Shown here piece after piece: positions 47,749 to 56,150 of a stretch of DNA of 64,000 nucleotides. A program made the position numbers and the translations under genes. Under the pieces are notes generated by a model, which was not told the origin of the DNA, searched no databases, and saw only the letters and a program-made list of their open reading frames with translations. Where the stretch lies: contig NZ_NJAG01000045.1 of NCBI RefSeq assembly GCF_002872335.1, positions 278,357-342,356 of the forward strand. Direction: 5' to 3'. Within the stretch, counting starts at the first letter, position 1, and every line of letters starts with the position of its first letter. The DNA comes from Siphonobacter sp. BAB-5405 (GTDB lineage: Bacteria; Bacteroidota; Bacteroidia; Cytophagales; Spirosomataceae).

Positions 47749-50025
47749 CTAACGCTCAGATCGGGACGCTTTCCCGGGCGTTTCTTCCGTTGCTACCGGG
47801 GCCGCGTTCCAGCGGGGCGGCTGTACGTTCAGCAGGTGACGTACGAAGAAGTCCCGGCGTTTGCGTTCGCCAAAGTCACCACCCGCCGAATGGCCCATGT
47901 TAGGTACGACGACCAGTTCAAAATTTTTATTCGCCCGAATCAGAGCGTCGGCTAGCTGGTAAGTAGAGGAAGGATCGACGTTATCGTCCATTTCACCCAC
48001 GATGAGCAGTAATTCACCGCGTAGCTGATCGGCGTGCGTGACGTTAGAACATTCGGCGTACTGTGGGCCAATGGGATAACCCATCCACTGCTCGTTCCAC
48101 CACATTTTGTCCATGCGGTTGTCGTGACAGCCGCAGGAAGCTACGGCTACTTTGTAAAAATCGGGCTGGAAGAGGACGGCTCCCGCGGCATTTTGACCTC
48201 CGGCGGATGTCCCATACACGCCCACCCGTTCCAGATCGAGGTACGGATACTTCTGAGCGGCGGCTTTCATCCACAGAATCCGATCCGGGAAACCCGCATC
48301 CTTCAGATTTTTCCAGCAGACATCGTGAAACGCTTTGGAGCGATTGGAAGTCCCCATGCCGTCGATCTGTACGACGACGAAACCCAGTTCCGCCAGTTCG
48401 TGCATGGCCGTATTGGTCGAAAAAGCTTTCGGCACAAAGGCACTTTGCGGACCCGCGTAGATCATTTCAATGACCGGGTATTTCCGCGAAGGATCAAAAT
48501 TAGTGGGTCGAATGATGATGCCGTGAATGTCCGTCTGCTGATCGCGAGCCTTGGCGACAAAGGGTTCGGGAGCCTTCCAGCCCGCTTTTTCCCATTCGGT
48601 AAGATCGGCTTTTTCCAGCGTTGTGATAATCGACCCGTCGGTAGTCTTGCGAAGCACGGTAACCGGTGCCTGATTGATCCGGGAATACGTATCGACGAAG
48701 GTGGAAAAATCCGGCGAAAACGTAACCTCGTGCTGGGCTGCTTCGGGCGTAAGGGCTTTCAGGCCTTTCCCATCGAAATTAATCTGGTAGTAATGCAGGT
48801 AATACGGATCTTCGCCGGGCGTTTGGCCACTGGCGGCAAACAGAATGGTCCGTTTCGCATCATCCACGTGGACGACATTCCGAACGACCCAATTTCCTTT
48901 GGTAATCTGATTTTTGACCTGAGCCTTGGCCGCGTCATAGAGGTAGAGATGATTCCAGCCATCGCGTTCGGAAGCCCAGATGATTTCCCGGCCATCGGGT
49001 GTATCGTGGCGAAAACGCTTGCCGCTGTAATCGATGAAGGTCTTGCTTTTTTCCTCAATCAGCGGACGGATGCGACCCGTACCGGCCTCTACTTCCAGCA
49101 CCCGGTACACCTGATGGCCGCGTTGATTGTATTCCAGCGTAAACGCTTTGCTGTCCGCCCGCCAGTCGGGATCACTCAGTTCGTACTGCTGGGCGATCAT
49201 ATCCATCGCAATGGGCAACTGCTTTCGCGAGGCGATATCAAACAGCACGGGTTCCTGAATGGGCAGGGCATCGCCGGGTTTGAGGTAGTTACGGGTTTCC
49301 AGTTTGGGCTGGAGCTGATCCGTGGGCGAGGAACGAATCAGATAAATGAGATGCGGCGTGTTTTTACGCGTTTTCGTTCCCGCCAGCTTCGTACCATCGG
49401 GCGACCAGCGAAGATCACTGCTGTAGTACTCCCCTTCTGAGCCGTCGAAACTCATCGGAAACTCCTCTTTACTGCGTTCGTTACGAACGTAGACGTTGTA
49501 ATTTTTGATGATGGCCGAATGACTACTGTCGGGCGTGTACAAGCGTCGAACCTGCTCACCACGTGAACGATCGCCCCAGTAGCGATTCATAGCCGACATA
49601 CTGCCTTTCTTGCGAAGTTGTCCGGCGTCGTACGTCCATTGGGAGCCTTCGGCGTCGAAGGAGAAACCCGTAGCCGTGCGTTTCAGTCCCTGGATGGGCA
49701 ATTGGTACGCGGGAATGGTTTTGCTCAGGGCTTGTTCAAGCTGTCTGGCTAATCCCTCCTGATCGAAAGCATTGCTACGTTTGCCCGTTTGACCATCCAC
49801 CTGGATATACTCCCTGCCTTTCGTAGTTTGGATCATATACACCAGGCCAGTACCGTTTTCCTGCCAGTTGATCTGTCGGGGAATGTGGTAAGCCCGGTCA
49901 GCGAGCTGCTTTTTTAGCGTTTCGCTTCGTTGATAATCGCGTAAAGTTCCCTGGGCGTGAGCCGTAGTGAGTGAACAGCAAAGGAGCCCGATGAAGAGGT
50001 ATCGCATAAACATAGTCGGATACAA
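47749..50025 (-). CDS. S9 family (DPP4-like) prolyl oligopeptidase, exported
   Basis: A 758-residue serine peptidase that removes dipeptides from peptide N-termini. The signal peptide is best from Met5 or Met7 (MRYLFIGLLCCSLTTAHA), so the true start may be at 50007. The N-terminal beta-propeller covers residues 60-480 (DLRWSPDGTKLAG, IIWASERDGWNHLYLYD). The alpha/beta hydrolase domain carries the nucleophile in GTSAGGQNA (Ser607), the aspartate in GEMDDNVDP (about 680) and His712 in NMGHSAGGD. Spacing of 28 bases to DUF885 indicates an operon whose products may digest peptides or glycopeptides in the periplasm. Confidence 0.93.
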   Translation of the reverse strand: MYPTMFMRYLFIGLLCCSLTTAHAQGTLRDYQRSETLKKQLADRAYHIPRQINWQENGTGLVYMIQTTKGREYIQVDGQTGKRSNAFDQEGLARQLEQALSKTIPAYQLPIQGLKRTATGFSFDAEGSQWTYDAGQLRKKGSMSAMNRYWGDRSRGEQVRRLYTPDSSHSAIIKNYNVYVRNERSKEEFPMSFDGSEGEYYSSDLRWSPDGTKLAGTKTRKNTPHLIYLIRSSPTDQLQPKLETRNYLKPGDALPIQEPVLFDIASRKQLPIAMDMIAQQYELSDPDWRADSKAFTLEYNQRGHQVYRVLEVEAGTGRIRPLIEEKSKTFIDYSGKRFRHDTPDGREIIWASERDGWNHLYLYDAAKAQVKNQITKGNWVVRNVVHVDDAKRTILFAASGQTPGEDPYYLHYYQINFDGKGLKALTPEAAQHEVTFSPDFSTFVDTYSRINQAPVTVLRKTTDGSIITTLEKADLTEWEKAGWKAPEPFVAKARDQQTDIHGIIIRPTNFDPSRKYPVIEMIYAGPQSAFVPKAFSTNTAMHELAELGFVVVQIDGMGTSNRSKAFHDVCWKNLKDAGFPDRILWMKAAAQKYPYLDLERVGVYGTSAGGQNAAGAVLFQPDFYKVAVASCGCHDNRMDKMWWNEQWMGYPIGPQYAECSNVTHADQLRGELLLIVGEMDDNVDPSSTYQLADALIRANKNFELVVVPNMGHSAGGDFGERKRRDFFVRHLLNVQPPRWNAAPVATEETPGKASRSER

Positions 50026-50046
50026 ATGAGGTTAGTGTAATACGGG

Positions 50047-50081
50047 ACGCAAACGGTTTCGTTACTCGTATCCGTTTGCGT
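50047..50081 (-). promoter_or_regulatory. Inverted repeat upstream of the DPP4 operon
   Basis: ACGCAAACGG (50047-50056) and CCGTTTGCGT (50072-50081) are perfect 10-bp arms separated by 15 bases, 22 bases upstream of the first possible ATG. It could be an operator or a hairpin in the 5' UTR. Confidence 0.4.
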
Positions 50082-50692
50082 ATCTTCAAAGGTAGATAAC
50101 CACCTCTTAGACTAACTCCCAATATTTACTAGGCTTTGATACTTTTTTCACTAGTTTTTTAGGGTTATTTAGAATATCTGCCAAATATTTATCAGTACTG
50201 GATGATTTGTTACCAATAAAAAGGAATATCGGATCGTAACTTGAAATGAAATCCATTAAAAGATGGGCCGGGTTGAAAACCAACTTTTAATGATTGGTCG
50301 AGCCAATGGCTCTGGGAAGTTTGCCAAGGCTTGCGGGCAAGAGTCGTAAGCTAGGCTCATATTGTAGAAACGGATTGAAATCAAGCGATATACGTACGTT
50401 GCGTCAATACATTCAATTTTACGTACTTACTTCGCGTCCCTATCACTACATTAAAGCCTGTCTGAACTTATACCGTACCAGAAACAAGGGCGACTTACTA
50501 CAGAATTTTAGCGGTTACTGACGAATGCCCCGAACTGCTTTGCCCGAGCGTTGAGCATGCTACTACTGAGCAATGATCTCGTAGAAATTGCTTGTAACCT
50601 TTAGATAGGCGTCTCCAGCAGAGGAAGTAAAATTTTTTCGCAGAAAATGGATTGAGTATTTGTGAAAATAAAAACCATTAATAACTTTGAAC

Positions 50693-50840
50693 CACAAAGT
50701 ACTTTTAGAAAATTATTAAAGCACTGATCGATTACCTTGAACGTATTTTCTGATTTTGAAAGCGTAATCTTTCGTGAATGCTTAATAGTACCGTAAAACC
50801 CTATTTTTTTATTCGCTCACTTTGCATCACAAAGTACTTT
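50693..50840 (+). promoter_or_regulatory. Two CACAAAGTACTTT motifs upstream of membrane-protein pair
   Basis: The 13-base motif occurs exactly at 50693-50705 and 50828-50840. Its core AAAGTACTTT is a perfect palindrome. The second copy ends 35 bases before the ATG at 50876. This looks like a repressor or activator site; no candidate regulator gene is adjacent in the window. Confidence 0.5.
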
Positions 50841-50875
50841 AACTAATTTTATAATCGATTCAATACGCAACGACC

Positions 50876-51214
50876 ATGACACCGATCAGCTCATTCTCCA
50901 GCCCATCTTTCGTTACTGTTTCTTTCGTCAAACACCTGGTCGTGGGAACCACGCTTGCTCTACTGCTGATTTCCTTTTTTCTGGCGGGTGTGAAGCATCC
51001 TAATCCAAATTGGCCTGCGTACTGGATGGTTCGTCCGCTGGTACTGGTTCCCGTCGCGGGGGCTCTGGGTGGTGGTTTCTTTTACATGGTCAGACAATGG
51101 GGACAACACGAAACTTGGAAAAAAGTAGTGGCTACGCTGATCGGCGTATTGGGTTACCTGGTAGCCGTATGGATGGGTACGATTGTGGGCCTGGATGGCA
51201 CTTTGTGGAATTAA
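50876..51214 (+). CDS. Small integral membrane protein, unknown function
   Basis: A 112-residue protein with three hydrophobic segments (VGTTLALLLISFFLAGV, LVLVPVAGALGGGFFYM, VVATLIGVLGYLVAVWMGTIVGL). It also has the conserved-looking NPNWPAYWMVRPL and GLDGTLWN ends. Proteins of this shape occur in many Bacteroidota and are often labelled KefB-like in databases, which is not supported by the sequence itself. It is followed 29 bases later by another membrane-protein gene, probably in an operon. Confidence 0.7.
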   Translation: MTPISSFSSPSFVTVSFVKHLVVGTTLALLLISFFLAGVKHPNPNWPAYWMVRPLVLVPVAGALGGGFFYMVRQWGQHETWKKVVATLIGVLGYLVAVWMGTIVGLDGTLWN

Positions 51215-51243
51215 TCATTCGATAAGCGTTAAGAAAAGCTTCC

Positions 51244-52488
51244 ATGAAAGAGCAAATCCGTAGTCAGCTGCACGATCCCCGGCAACTCGAACACTTGTAC
51301 CGGACCAACAAAGGATCGTTTAAACGGGAATTCAACAGTCTTTATCCCGAACTTCGGGGTAATCCCCTGGCCGACTTCTGGTATGAACGGCTTCAGTACG
51401 AAGGCGATGAACTGCACTGGGGCAGCCGGGGCGAGTTACTATTCATCGGGTTGGCGGCTTTTCTGGCAGGACTGATTGCTAAATTCCCCGCTATCTTCAG
51501 CATCGACGAGGAATTCTTCTATTCCCGGAATATCGGTTTCATTGCCTTTCCTCCTTTATTGGCCTATTTTGCCTGGAAGCATCGATTGTCTGCGGGCAAA
51601 ATCATGAGCATCGTCGCCCTGTGTCTGGCGGGCTTGGGATTCATCAATTTTTTTCCGAATGTACCGAAAAGTGATACACTCGTCTTGTCGTGCATTCATT
51701 TGCTGTTATTTCTCTGGTCGATTCTTGGCTTTACGTTTATAGGAAGTGTAAAAAATGACGCTGAAAAACGGCTCAGCTATTTACGATATAATGGCGATCT
51801 GATCGTTATGACGACGCTGATTCTGATTTCGGGGGGCATTTTAACAGGCCTAACCCTGGGCTTATTCGAGTTGATTGGCCTGCATATTCAGAAGTTTTAT
51901 TTCGAGTATGTAGTCATTTTTGGCTTACCCGCAGCTCCGCTGGTGGGAACTTACCTCACCCAGACTAATCCCCAAATTGTTGGAAAAGTATCCCCTGTGA
52001 TTGCTAAACTATTCAGTCCGCTGGTACTCGTCATGCTGGTGATTTATCTGGTAGCCATTTTTTACTCGGGGAAAGACCCTTACCAGGATCGCGAATTCCT
52101 GCTGCTGTTCAACGCCTTACTGATTGGGGTGATGGCCCTCATCTTTTTTTCGATAGCGGAAACAAGCAAAAACCAGCAGCGAATGTTTGAGGTCTGGATA
52201 CTCGCCCTCTTATCGGTAGTAACCATCGTGGTGAATGGCATCGCCCTGTCAGCGATTGTATTCCGAATTTCAGAATGGGGCATCACGCCGAACCGATTGG
52301 CCGTGCTGGGCAGTAATATTTTGATACTGATTAACTTACTACTCGTTACGCTTCGACTTTTTAAGGTCATCGCCAAGAAATCAGACCTCATTGACGTAGG
52401 TAAAGCCATGGCCTTTTACTTGCCCATCTATAGCGTTTGGACGGTGATCGTTACGTTCCTTTTTCCCCTGTTTTTCGGATTCAAGTAA
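51244..52488 (+). CDS. DUF4153-like polytopic membrane protein
   Basis: A 414-residue inner-membrane protein. A soluble N-terminus of about 60 residues (QLHDPRQLEHLYRTNKGSF, PLADFWYERLQYEGDELHWG) is followed by about ten hydrophobic segments. PVIAKLFSPLVLVMLVIYLVAIFYSGKDPYQDREFLLLFN is the part most like the DUF4153 family. Function is unknown. It is co-directional with the gene before it and shares the CACAAAGTACTTT-containing upstream region. Confidence 0.75.
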   Translation: MKEQIRSQLHDPRQLEHLYRTNKGSFKREFNSLYPELRGNPLADFWYERLQYEGDELHWGSRGELLFIGLAAFLAGLIAKFPAIFSIDEEFFYSRNIGFIAFPPLLAYFAWKHRLSAGKIMSIVALCLAGLGFINFFPNVPKSDTLVLSCIHLLLFLWSILGFTFIGSVKNDAEKRLSYLRYNGDLIVMTTLILISGGILTGLTLGLFELIGLHIQKFYFEYVVIFGLPAAPLVGTYLTQTNPQIVGKVSPVIAKLFSPLVLVMLVIYLVAIFYSGKDPYQDREFLLLFNALLIGVMALIFFSIAETSKNQQRMFEVWILALLSVVTIVVNGIALSAIVFRISEWGITPNRLAVLGSNILILINLLLVTLRLFKVIAKKSDLIDVGKAMAFYLPIYSVWTVIVTFLFPLFFGFK

Positions 52489-52882
52489 GTCTTTGGCATT
52501 CTTAGGATTTAGATGATCTGCCCCTTTCTGTAACCAAGAGGCTGGGATTTTTCTACTAATCGGTACGGGTTTGGGAATCTGCACTAGCCTAGTCCTTTTT
52601 TCAACCAAACCACCAAACACCGGTAGGACCTTGTATAAAATGCGGGGAACCAGACCAGCCGGGCAGGCACAGCCTACGAAGGATAAAAGTCCGTAGCGAA
52701 TGCTACGGACAACCCGTCCCGATTACTGCATCGAATTTCTATAGTCACCTCGATCTGGAGGGGAAACTGGCATTCCCAGCCGGAAGGCTATCGGTTTGAA
52801 AACTTGCATCTGTTTCCCCTACACCTGCTCACCTATCCAACATCAACCACCCAAGTAATCAACCTTCATCCTTTATTACCCA
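52489..52882. other. Intergenic region with a hairpin
   Basis: No gene seen. GTCCGTAGC (52689-52697) and GCTACGGAC (52702-52710) form a perfect 9-bp hairpin with a GAAT loop, 200 bases past the stop of the membrane protein. On the plus strand no T tract follows; on the minus strand CTTTTA follows. Confidence 0.45.
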
Positions 52883-53491
52883 ATGAAAGGTTTCTATATC
52901 GTCCTGATTATTATTTGTCTGTTACTGTTTTTTACGCCCATTCTGAGCTGGGCTGTCTTTGCCTTGATCATGTCCACCTGTAACGAGGAACCTCTTCCCT
53001 GGCCAGAAAAGCAAAGGGAGTTGCAGAATGCGGCTTATTACAAAAATGTGGAAGTCAATATGCCTCGGTACAGCAAAGTCATCGACCTTTTATACCAGCA
53101 AAAGGATGCTTTGCTCGAAGAGGTTTTAAAGGATACGTTAAAGAGGGAGTCGGACGGCTGTTATACGTTTATCACCGAAGAAAAAGCAAACCATCAATCG
53201 TTCACGGTGGTACCCAAAGCCGTTCAGAACCAGTTAGCTACCTATCTGACCCCCGAGGAGCAAAATTCTTTATCGTATGAAGTATGCAGCAATGGAGAAA
53301 TAACCATACGAATTGCACACCGAACGGATCGTGATAAGTACATCAATATCGTGCATCGGGTATCCAACTTTGTTCACCACAAGTCACAATTTTACGACTA
53401 TATCTACAAAGCCAAAAAATACAAGTCTTACTACTATGTCATTGAAGTACAAGAGGCCTTTAATCAGATTGATCCCTGTGGCTTGTTCTGA
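52883..53491 (+). CDS. Membrane-anchored protein of unknown function
   Basis: A 202-residue protein not recognised. One N-terminal membrane helix (GFYIVLIIICLLLFFTPILSWAVFALIM) anchors a soluble, probably external, domain. It contains EEKANHQSFTVVPKAVQNQLATYLTPEEQNSL, RTDRDKYINIVHRVSNFVHH and a Tyr-rich segment (KAKKYKSYYYVIEVQEAF). Cysteines at 34, 97, 137 and 199 could form disulphides. Codon use is slightly more AT-rich than the glycosidase genes. It is followed by another membrane-anchored unknown at 53580. Confidence 0.6.
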   Translation: MKGFYIVLIIICLLLFFTPILSWAVFALIMSTCNEEPLPWPEKQRELQNAAYYKNVEVNMPRYSKVIDLLYQQKDALLEEVLKDTLKRESDGCYTFITEEKANHQSFTVVPKAVQNQLATYLTPEEQNSLSYEVCSNGEITIRIAHRTDRDKYINIVHRVSNFVHHKSQFYDYIYKAKKYKSYYYVIEVQEAFNQIDPCGLF

Positions 53492-53579
53492 TTATTTTCC
53501 CGTATAGGGTTTACCGGTAGTCGTCTAACATCCTTTTGTAAAAACGGATTCGCTTCCATAGGTCTTCACTTTTTCTCCC

Positions 53580-54104
53580 ATGCGTACTCGTTCAGTATGG
53601 CAACTGTTACTTGGACTAGCCCTGACAAGCTTGGTTATTCTCTTACCCATTTTAGCCTTACTCATGCTTGGGGCAGGCGGTATGGACTATTACGAAGACC
53701 TGCCCGGTGGGTATCTCTTTCGGGGTGGTGATGGAGATGCAATTCTAGCTCCTTTAGGCAAGGAAAGTATTGGCGGTAAAGTCGTTCAGTATGCGTATGA
53801 TGACACCTTCATTATCGCTCGACAAAAACCCGAATATCGCGAGTATCAAACTATGATTGCTGATAGTGTAAGGCGAAATAATCACAAATATGCCGCCAAC
53901 AGCTATGCGGATATTATGGAAACCAGTACCCTGGCTGATCGAATCATAGCCCGTGATCCGTTCTATCAACGTATCTTATCAGCCAAAGAAAATTATTGGA
54001 TTATCGATCATCGCAGCGGTAAACGTTACGGACCTTTCACTACAAGCGAGTACCAACAGCAAAGACAGATATTACGCATCCCGGCTTCTTTAGTTCTGGA
54101 ATAA
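53580..54104 (+). CDS. Membrane-anchored protein of unknown function
   Basis: A 174-residue protein with one N-terminal hydrophobic segment (LLLGLALTSLVILLPILALLML). The external part has DLPGGYLFRGGDGDAILAP, QYAYDDTFIIARQKPEY and ends YWIIDHRSGKRYGPFTTSEYQQ. The pattern of a short domain ending in 'x-IID-x-x-x-x-G-x-x-Y-G-P' resembles DUF3997-like bacterial lipoproteins; I cannot be sure. It is in tandem with the previous unknown gene. Confidence 0.6.
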   Translation: MRTRSVWQLLLGLALTSLVILLPILALLMLGAGGMDYYEDLPGGYLFRGGDGDAILAPLGKESIGGKVVQYAYDDTFIIARQKPEYREYQTMIADSVRRNNHKYAANSYADIMETSTLADRIIARDPFYQRILSAKENYWIIDHRSGKRYGPFTTSEYQQQRQILRIPASLVLE

Positions 54105-54178
54105 AAAGGGGAAACCGGTTTTAGTAAAAGCCATCGTTAGGGTAGTTTATTGGTAGAAATAGCGGGTCAAAGCGTTTG

Positions 54179-55177
54179 CTAGCTTGGCTTATGGGACTGT
54201 AAATCTTCGTATTGCTGTCCGGCCCGCCCATGAAACTGCCGCAACGAATCAATCAAAGCCGGTGGGGAGAGTACCCGTACGGAATCGCCCAGTCGGGCCA
54301 GTTCGAAGACTAACTCCTGATTGATGATAATCGACAATTGCACGCGAAATTCTTCCGGTGTATCCAGCAAAATATCTTCTTCCCGAAAGGGATAAAAAGG
54401 CTGAGCCTGAAAGCGAAGGCCCTCCCGGTGCGAAAAAGATAAGACTACTTCTTCGGCCGGATGATCGTATACGGCTACCCCTAACGCCGGACGAAAGTAA
54501 GCGTCCGCATCAAACGGTGGGGGATCAAACGGTAGTTCGCTCCGCTTAAGCGTTCCCGTGACCACCCGATCTAAACCAAAAACCCTTAGTTGGGGCGGAT
54601 CCAGCTCATACCCGATGATGTACCAGCGGTTGCGATGTTCCTTAAGCAGGTGCGGAAAAACCGTTCGTAGGCGGGACTCCGATTCGCCGTATTTCTGATA
54701 CTGGAATTCAATGACTTGTTTACCAAGGCAAGCCGCCAGCACGGTATCGAGTAACTCGTTGCCCCGCCCGGCGGGAACGGCTTCAAAAATAATGTGAGCC
54801 TGCGACTGTAGAGGCTGACCGAAACGGAAACGTACGGCCTGTTCAATCTTGTCAACGGTTCCGCGAAAATCGGAGAATACGGCTAAATCCCGGAATTGAT
54901 TCAGCGTCGTTACGGCATTTTTCAGGGCGGCTACGTCCTGATCCGTTAATTCGATTTCGACCGTTTTCAGATCAAATGATTGGGTATAACAGTAGCCTCC
55001 CCGTCGGCGGTCATACTGAATGGGAGCCGCGTACCGCTCCCGCATCCGGGCGATGTCTTCTTTAAGCGTACGTTCGGCTACACCACAATGCTTCATGAGA
55101 TCAGCCGTACGGACGGCGGCTCCGCGTCGAAGCTGTTCGTTAATAGCTTGAAATCGTTGCGATTGAGAGAAAGGCAT
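54179..55177 (-). CDS. WYL-domain transcriptional regulator
   Basis: A 332-residue protein from the ATG at 55177; the frame is open back to 55312, which would overlap cas6. The N-terminal winged HTH is visible in QRFQAINEQLRRGAAVRTADLMKHCGVAERTLKEDIARMRE. The WYL domain follows (VIEFQYQKYGESESRLRTVFPHLLKEHRNRWYIIGYE), with a C-terminal WCX extension (EEVVLSFSHREGLRF onward). WYL proteins often bind nucleic acid or nucleotide ligands and regulate defence genes. It is divergent from cas6 with a 129-base shared promoter region, so it is the obvious candidate regulator of the cas operon. Confidence 0.9.
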   Translation of the reverse strand: MPFSQSQRFQAINEQLRRGAAVRTADLMKHCGVAERTLKEDIARMRERYAAPIQYDRRRGGYCYTQSFDLKTVEIELTDQDVAALKNAVTTLNQFRDLAVFSDFRGTVDKIEQAVRFRFGQPLQSQAHIIFEAVPAGRGNELLDTVLAACLGKQVIEFQYQKYGESESRLRTVFPHLLKEHRNRWYIIGYELDPPQLRVFGLDRVVTGTLKRSELPFDPPPFDADAYFRPALGVAVYDHPAEEVVLSFSHREGLRFQAQPFYPFREEDILLDTPEEFRVQLSIIINQELVFELARLGDSVRVLSPPALIDSLRQFHGRAGQQYEDLQSHKPS

Positions 55178-55306
55178 GGAATAAAAATGAAAAAATCCAG
55201 CATCGTGCATGGAGTCCGCACGCAACTTACGAATCTTTGTCAGGCCAACGAAGAGAAATTTTGTACTTCGTGTTAACCTTTTGACCCAAATTTTTGATAA
55301 GTAGAT
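55178..55306. promoter_or_regulatory. Shared promoter region between WYL regulator and cas6
   Basis: The 129 bases between the divergent genes include an imperfect -7-like AAATTTTG at 55256-55263 with TTTG about 20 bases upstream, and a 6-bp inverted repeat, ACGAAG (55248-55253) and CTTCGT (55266-55271). They may be promoter and operator for the cas operon, but support is limited. Confidence 0.35.
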
Positions 55307-56101
55307 ATGCAATTTCGTTTAACCCTCCGACCTATTGCCCCTCAGACGTTAGTACCCTTTAACTACGCGTATCGTCTGAGTGCCTTCATTTACAGCGTAC
55401 TGGCCGACGCTGATGCTCAATATGCTCAATTCTTACATAATCAGGGATATGAATATTCCTCAACCCGGCGATTCAAGCTTTTTACGTTTTCGGATCTGAT
55501 CATGCCCCAGGCCCGTGTGGATGCCAGAGCCGGTGGCTTATGGGTGAATAGTCCTACGATCGAATGGGTAGTAAGTTTCTACGTTGATCAGGCGGCTCAG
55601 CATTTCATCATGGGTCTTTTTCAGGATCAGAAGTGCGTCATTGCTTCCCCCTGCCATCGGGCAGAATTCATCGTCGAACGGGTAGAAGCTCTTCCCCTCA
55701 ACCTTACAGAAAATACCCTACACCTTCGAACCCTTTCTCCAGTAGTCATCGCTCAGAAAGACGAACGCGGCATGGATCAATACCTGCATCCCGCCGACGA
55801 AGCCTTTGGACCTTTACTGGTTTCGAATCTGCTGGCCAAATGGAAGAGCGTGCTAGTACTAGCAGGAAGTGACGAAGACTTTACGGAAGATTCACTGAAG
55901 TTTCGATTCATTCAGGGCCGTACCGAACCCAAATCCCGGCTGGTCACAATCAAGGAGAACTCTCGGGAAGAGACGAAAGTGCGGGGGTATCATGGGTTTT
56001 CTTTTGAATTGTCCGGGCCCAAGGAGATTTTGGAACTAGCCGTTTTGGCGGGGATGGGGCGGTATAATGCGGAGGGATTTGGATGTGTGGGAATAAGCTA
56101 A
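55307..56101 (+). CDS. cas6: Cas6 crRNA endoribonuclease, type I-B
   Basis: A 264-residue Cas6 that cuts the CRISPR transcript at the base of each repeat. The N-terminal ferredoxin fold begins MQFRLTLRPIAPQTLVPFNYAYRLSAFIYSV, matching the family's Y-x2-x2-I/L-x2-x2-Y pattern. The C-terminal glycine-rich loop LAGMGRYNAEGFGCVG (residues 246-261) is the Cas6 hallmark. It is the first gene of the cas operon, 49 bases before cas8b1. Confidence 0.9.
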   Translation: MQFRLTLRPIAPQTLVPFNYAYRLSAFIYSVLADADAQYAQFLHNQGYEYSSTRRFKLFTFSDLIMPQARVDARAGGLWVNSPTIEWVVSFYVDQAAQHFIMGLFQDQKCVIASPCHRAEFIVERVEALPLNLTENTLHLRTLSPVVIAQKDERGMDQYLHPADEAFGPLLVSNLLAKWKSVLVLAGSDEDFTEDSLKFRFIQGRTEPKSRLVTIKENSREETKVRGYHGFSFELSGPKEILELAVLAGMGRYNAEGFGCVGIS

Positions 56102-56150
56102 AACGGCCCATCAACAAGTTGTTTATATACCACTACTAACCTAGAGTACT

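Larger units (their letters stand above)
50026..50875. other. 850-base intergenic region rich in inverted repeats
   Basis: No gene I can support. A 75-codon plus-strand frame at 50294-50521 matches nothing. Inverted repeats: ACGCAAACGG/CCGTTTGCGT (50047-50081), CATTAAAAG/CTTTTAATG (50254-50292). The 3' part is AT-rich and holds two CACAAAGTACTTT copies (listed separately). It must contain the promoters of the divergent DPP4 operon and the membrane-protein pair. Confidence 0.4.

Noticed and set aside
48034..49440. Long antisense reading frame (468 codons) inside the DPP4-like gene
   Set aside because: It mirrors the codon structure of the real gene, has no recognisable motif, and the opposite strand has complete S9 peptidase motifs.
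50294..50521. 75-codon plus-strand frame, with GGATTGAAATC resembling the 3' end of a CRISPR repeat
   Set aside because: Protein matches nothing and has no typical composition; the repeat-like string occurs once, with no second copy at spacer distance.
52381..52620. 79-codon minus-strand frame at the end of the DUF4153-like gene
   Set aside because: Overlaps the real gene and reads into non-coding DNA with no motif.
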